DNA from: Clostridia bacterium
GTDB lineage: Bacteria > Bacillota > Clostridia > Acetivibrionales > STF1-152
Direction: 5' to 3'
DNA: 34,578 nt
NCBI GenBank assembly: GCA_028280575.1
Contig: JANQLN010000112.1
Coordinates: forward strand, 1 to 34,578
The notes under the pieces are model-generated. The model ran no database searches and was not told where the DNA came from. It saw only the letters and a list, made by a program, of their open reading frames with translations. This document shows, piece after piece, positions 32,225 through 34,578 of the stretch (the first letter of the stretch is position 1; every line of letters begins with the position of its first letter). Position numbers and translations under genes: made by a program.

Positions 32225-34270
32225 TTATATATTTTCGTTCACAGTTAGCTCAGCTTTACGCAAACAGAAGTTATCGTTACCTGCAAATGCCAAATATACC
32301 GTTCTGCCGTCATCACTCATCCATTTGGTTGGAAAGCAGCCAAGGTCACCGGGCCCCACATCCCATTTTTCGAAGAAATAAACGGTGCTCCATGGTCCCC
32401 ACGGCTCAGGAGCTTCATAAATACCCACCCCTCCAATAAATCGCGTATCACTTCCCGCCGCATTAATCTGCTGCCACATAAGGTATCTTCCAATTCCCTC
32501 ATTATAGCTGATGCTTGCCCTCCTGCAATTGTTGGCGTGTTCCAGTATAGGTCCCCGTTTGCCTATCTCCTTGCTCCATAAAGGCTTGTTTTTTTCATCA
32601 GCCGAAACAAAAAATTCGTATGAACTCCGGTCCGTTATACGGTCTTTATGTACCCGCATCAGTATAAATTGGCTTGCCTGCTCATAGGCGCTGGGATTGT
32701 CATGACTTGCCATATACACAAAATTATCACGGGCTCCACTGTAGTTCCTGCCGTAATTTACAAAAAGAATATGCCCAAACTGCTCAAATTTCCAATCGTT
32801 CCATTCCCATGTCTTTGAATAATCCCTTGAACAGGCCAAACGGGAGTGTTTTCCATTTTTATCCGCATTGCGCACCCATAAATAAAGTATCCCGTCTGCC
32901 ATAAGCAAACCGCTGCACTTTTCACCCCTGGCTCCATATCCGCGGTTTTCGATGCTGGAACGGATGTTTTCACACTTAAAATCAGCAGGGGTTCCACTGA
33001 TTTTTGCAAAACCAAGTCCAAGCTTTAAGGGAAGTGAAGGCTCAAATCCATATCCGTCTCCATAAGCCGTATATATGTTACCGTCGTCGGCCCATGTCAT
33101 TGGCCAGTTATCACTTCCGTCCCTTTTGGCCCCACCGGCTGCATGCCTTATAACACTTGAAGCAGGCGCCCATTCAATACGGGTAATCTTTTTACTCCAC
33201 GGGCACGGAACAGCACTTTCCAGTGCTTCCATCAAAGGTTCACCTATATACTTATCCACATCCGAATCTCCAAACTCTTTAGGCCTGGCATTGTCAAATC
33301 CTTTGCCGTTTCTTACAACAATCAGCTTCCTGCCGGGAATCACCAGCAGTATCTGCCCGCCTGCTCCTATGGCCAGAAAGGAATCCCATGGAAGGGAAGG
33401 CCAGAGCTTGCTTCCTTTAAGGTCGGAATTAATCCTCCATGTCATTCCATAGCAAAAGGGATGACCACTGTGGCTTAAGGCTCTTTTGACAGCCGCTTCA
33501 TCAATAAGCTGCATGCCTTCCCAGCAGCCCTTGTTAAGCATAAGCCTCCCTATTTTCGCCATTGTGCCGGGAGTGATTAATCCGCCTCCCCATGCAGCTA
33601 CAAGCTTTAAGCCGTCTAATTCAAATGTCTTTCCATAACCAACGGACCATTCGTCCCTGGAAATGCCCATTGGATTTATAATACGCTCCCAGAGCAGGGT
33701 ACGTATGTCTTTATACCCGGAATTCCCTAAAGCTGCCGTAACCGTATAGGCAAGCATGGCAATGCCGGTATTGCTGTAAAGGTAATCTGTTCCCGGTGCA
33801 AAGACTACCGGAGCCTCATCCCTTGCTATCTGAAACGGGACCGGGTCCTGCCTCCAGAAATTCCCTTTCCATCCCGCAAGCTCTTCATGAGGCGTATCTC
33901 CGTCCCTGGCATCATCAAGGCCGGATGTGTGAGAGGCAAGATGCCTTATGGTAATATTTGATTTTACCCTGTCACTTTCCCATTGAGGTATATATTTACA
34001 GGCATAATCATCTATATCAATAAGCCCGTCCTGTATTGCCAGCATTAAAGACAGCCCTCCCACAACAGCTTTTGCGGCGGATGCGGTACTATGCCTTCTG
34101 TTCTTATTCCATCCATGGGAATATTTTTCAAAAACAATTTTGTCGTTCCTGATAACCAGGTAAGCTTTACTGTTGTTTTTCAACAGCCCATGCCATTGTT
34201 CTTCAAGCTTTTCAAAATTCATCCCCTGGCTTTTGGGCGTTGCGCTTTGCCATTTAAACACGTCACTCAT
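32225..34270 (-). CDS. serine hydrolase (class C beta-lactamase fold) fused to a propeller-like domain
   Basis: A 681-residue cytoplasmic two-domain protein. Residues ~15-330 are a beta-lactamase/esterase-type serine hydrolase: nucleophile S64 in S64-A-A-K67, Y165-S-N167 as the second motif and GAGGQ (302-306) in place of the third (K/H-x-G). Residues ~340-681 form a repetitive beta domain resembling DUF4185/sialidase-like five-bladed propellers (MTWADDGNIYTAYGDGYGF, GLLMADGILYLWVRNAD, SRDYSKTWEWNDWKFEQFG, DDGRTVYLAFAGNDNF). The first domain probably removes an acyl or peptidyl group; the second probably binds or cleaves the glycan. GGAGGT precedes the ATG. It has its own strong promoter and an operator shared with the importer operon. 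No signal peptide, so it acts on imported material. Confidence 0.85.
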   Translation of the reverse strand: MSDVFKWQSATPKSQGMNFEKLEEQWHGLLKNNSKAYLVIRNDKIVFEKYSHGWNKNRRHSTASAAKAVVGGLSLMLAIQDGLIDIDDYACKYIPQWESDRVKSNITIRHLASHTSGLDDARDGDTPHEELAGWKGNFWRQDPVPFQIARDEAPVVFAPGTDYLYSNTGIAMLAYTVTAALGNSGYKDIRTLLWERIINPMGISRDEWSVGYGKTFELDGLKLVAAWGGGLITPGTMAKIGRLMLNKGCWEGMQLIDEAAVKRALSHSGHPFCYGMTWRINSDLKGSKLWPSLPWDSFLAIGAGGQILLVIPGRKLIVVRNGKGFDNARPKEFGDSDVDKYIGEPLMEALESAVPCPWSKKITRIEWAPASSVIRHAAGGAKRDGSDNWPMTWADDGNIYTAYGDGYGFEPSLPLKLGLGFAKISGTPADFKCENIRSSIENRGYGARGEKCSGLLMADGILYLWVRNADKNGKHSRLACSRDYSKTWEWNDWKFEQFGHILFVNYGRNYSGARDNFVYMASHDNPSAYEQASQFILMRVHKDRITDRSSYEFFVSADEKNKPLWSKEIGKRGPILEHANNCRRASISYNEGIGRYLMWQQINAAGSDTRFIGGVGIYEAPEPWGPWSTVYFFEKWDVGPGDLGCFPTKWMSDDGRTVYLAFAGNDNFCLRKAELTVNENI

Positions 34271-34294
34271 TTAAGCATACCTCCATCTTTCCAT

Positions 34295-34311
34295 AATATC
34301 TTTAAGATATT
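34295..34311. repeat. 8-bp inverted repeat in the fusion-gene leader
   Basis: AATATCTT-T-AAGATATT is an exact inverted repeat 25 bp upstream of the ATG at 34270 and just upstream of its ribosome site. It could fold in the leader mRNA or bind a protein. It lies downstream of the operator. Confidence 0.4.
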
Positions 34312-34316
34312 CTCGT

Positions 34317-34332
34317 ATTTAAACGCTTAAAT
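34317..34332. promoter_or_regulatory. CG-centred operator of the serine-hydrolase fusion gene
   Basis: ATTTAAACGCTTAAAT is symmetric at seven of eight position pairs around CG. It lies just after the predicted start (centre near +13), where a bound repressor would block elongation. It contains the AANCGNTT core seen in LacI/CcpA-type sites. Confidence 0.6.
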
Positions 34333-34343
34333 TACTTATGTCA

Positions 34344-34372
34344 TTTATATCACTTTTATATATTAATGTCAA
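34344..34372 (-). promoter_or_regulatory. sigma-A promoter of the serine-hydrolase fusion gene
   Basis: On the minus strand: perfect TTGACA (34372-34367), a 17-bp spacer and TATAAA (34349-34344). The block TTGAGCATTGACATTAA around the -35 matches the importer promoter at 16 of 17 bases. Expected start near 34337. Confidence 0.78.
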
Positions 34373-34390
34373 TGCTCAAAGCATTTTGAG
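34371..34390. repeat. two overlapping dyads upstream of the fusion-gene promoter
   Basis: AATGCT-CAA-AGCATT (34371-34385) and CTCAAA-GCAT-TTTGAG (34375-34390) are both exact inverted repeats and overlap the upstream edge of the -35 box. AATGCT also occurs twice at the importer promoter, so it may be an activator half-site. Confidence 0.45.
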
Positions 34391-34578
34391 TTTTCACAGC
34401 AATGACACGGGGATCCCTTTAAAAATTTGATTTCCGGGACATATTTTCAATCATAAATTTAAGTTTCCCCAATTTTAAAATTTAGAAGATTTATGTGTAT
34501 AATGAAACAGTTATCATTGGGAATGAATTTAGACCAGCTAATAGTTGTCAAGGGTTTTTTAAAAAAAAGTTAAAAAAC

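Larger units (their letters stand above)
34271..34578. other. 308-bp right-edge region, no confident gene
   Basis: The left half holds the promoter, operator and dyads of the serine-hydrolase fusion gene. The right half has a possible rightward -10 (TATAAT, 34498-34503) without a good -35. A 16-codon frame starting MNLDQLIVVKGFLKKS (34523-34573) runs into a T6A8 tract. The last 25 bases form an AT-only inverted repeat (GTTTTTTAA 34554-34562, TTAAAAAAC 34570-34578). Nothing here is firm enough to call a gene. Confidence 0.4.

Noticed and set aside
1-34578. CRISPR arrays, tRNA/rRNA genes, prophage or intact insertion sequences
   Set aside because: No regularly spaced repeats, no cloverleaf-like or rRNA-like stretches and no transposase, integrase or phage-type proteins were seen.

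Overview
The window looks like a chromosomal segment of an anaerobic, low-to-moderate GC Bacillota, most likely a member of the Clostridia. The signs are strong AGGAGG-type ribosome binding sites, sigma-A promoters (TTGACA/TATAAT, 17-bp spacing), two TTG starts placed on good Shine-Dalgarno sequences, a DUF2680-type secreted protein beside an OmpR-type two-component system, and a CUT1 sugar importer with no ATPase of its own. The species cannot be fixed from the sequence. I see no tRNA, rRNA, CRISPR array or intact mobile element.

Layout. (1) 113-2789: two TIM-barrel sugar isomerase/epimerase-like genes (minus strand) and a divergent cupin-type AraC regulator. (2) 2786-8743: a histidine kinase/response regulator pair with a divergent secreted DUF2680-like protein, a CYTH-like protein, an MFS transporter and a SanA/YdcF-like membrane protein. 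This part looks like general or envelope functions. (3) 8940-13270: three consecutive sulfatase genes, all with the C-x-[P]-x-R maturation motif and none with a signal peptide. (4) 13485-16553: a cytoplasmic GH38 alpha-mannosidase on the plus strand. (5) 16612-18918: a large membrane-anchored AraC regulator. (6) 30003 down to 19140: a probable seven-gene operon encoding a sugar-binding lipoprotein, two permeases, an M14 carboxypeptidase-like protein, a DUF4091-like glycosidase-type protein, a lectin/FG-GAP propeller protein and a Gfo/Idh/MocA oxidoreductase. (7) 34270 down to 30201: a serine hydrolase (class C beta-lactamase fold) fused to a propeller-like domain, and an M28/DUF4910-type metallopeptidase.

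How it fits together (inference). Only the binding lipoprotein and membrane proteins carry export signals, so regions 3-7 look like an intracellular salvage pathway. A small sulfated, probably mannose-containing and possibly peptide- or acyl-decorated glycan would be imported by the ABC system. It would then be desulfated, trimmed and oxidised in the cytoplasm. The mixture of sulfatases, alpha-mannosidase, two metallopeptidase-fold proteins and a serine hydrolase points to a glycoconjugate rather than a plain polysaccharide. The importer ATPase and the anaerobic sulfatase-maturating enzyme are not in the window and must be encoded elsewhere.

Regulation. The clearest undescribed signal is a shared promoter/operator module in front of the importer operon and the serine-hydrolase fusion gene. 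Both have a 17-bp -35 block identical at 16 positions, a 17-bp spacer, and a 16-bp CG-centred near-palindrome at the transcription start. A related half-site lies at the promoter of one sulfatase, which would link the sulfatase block to the importer as one regulon.
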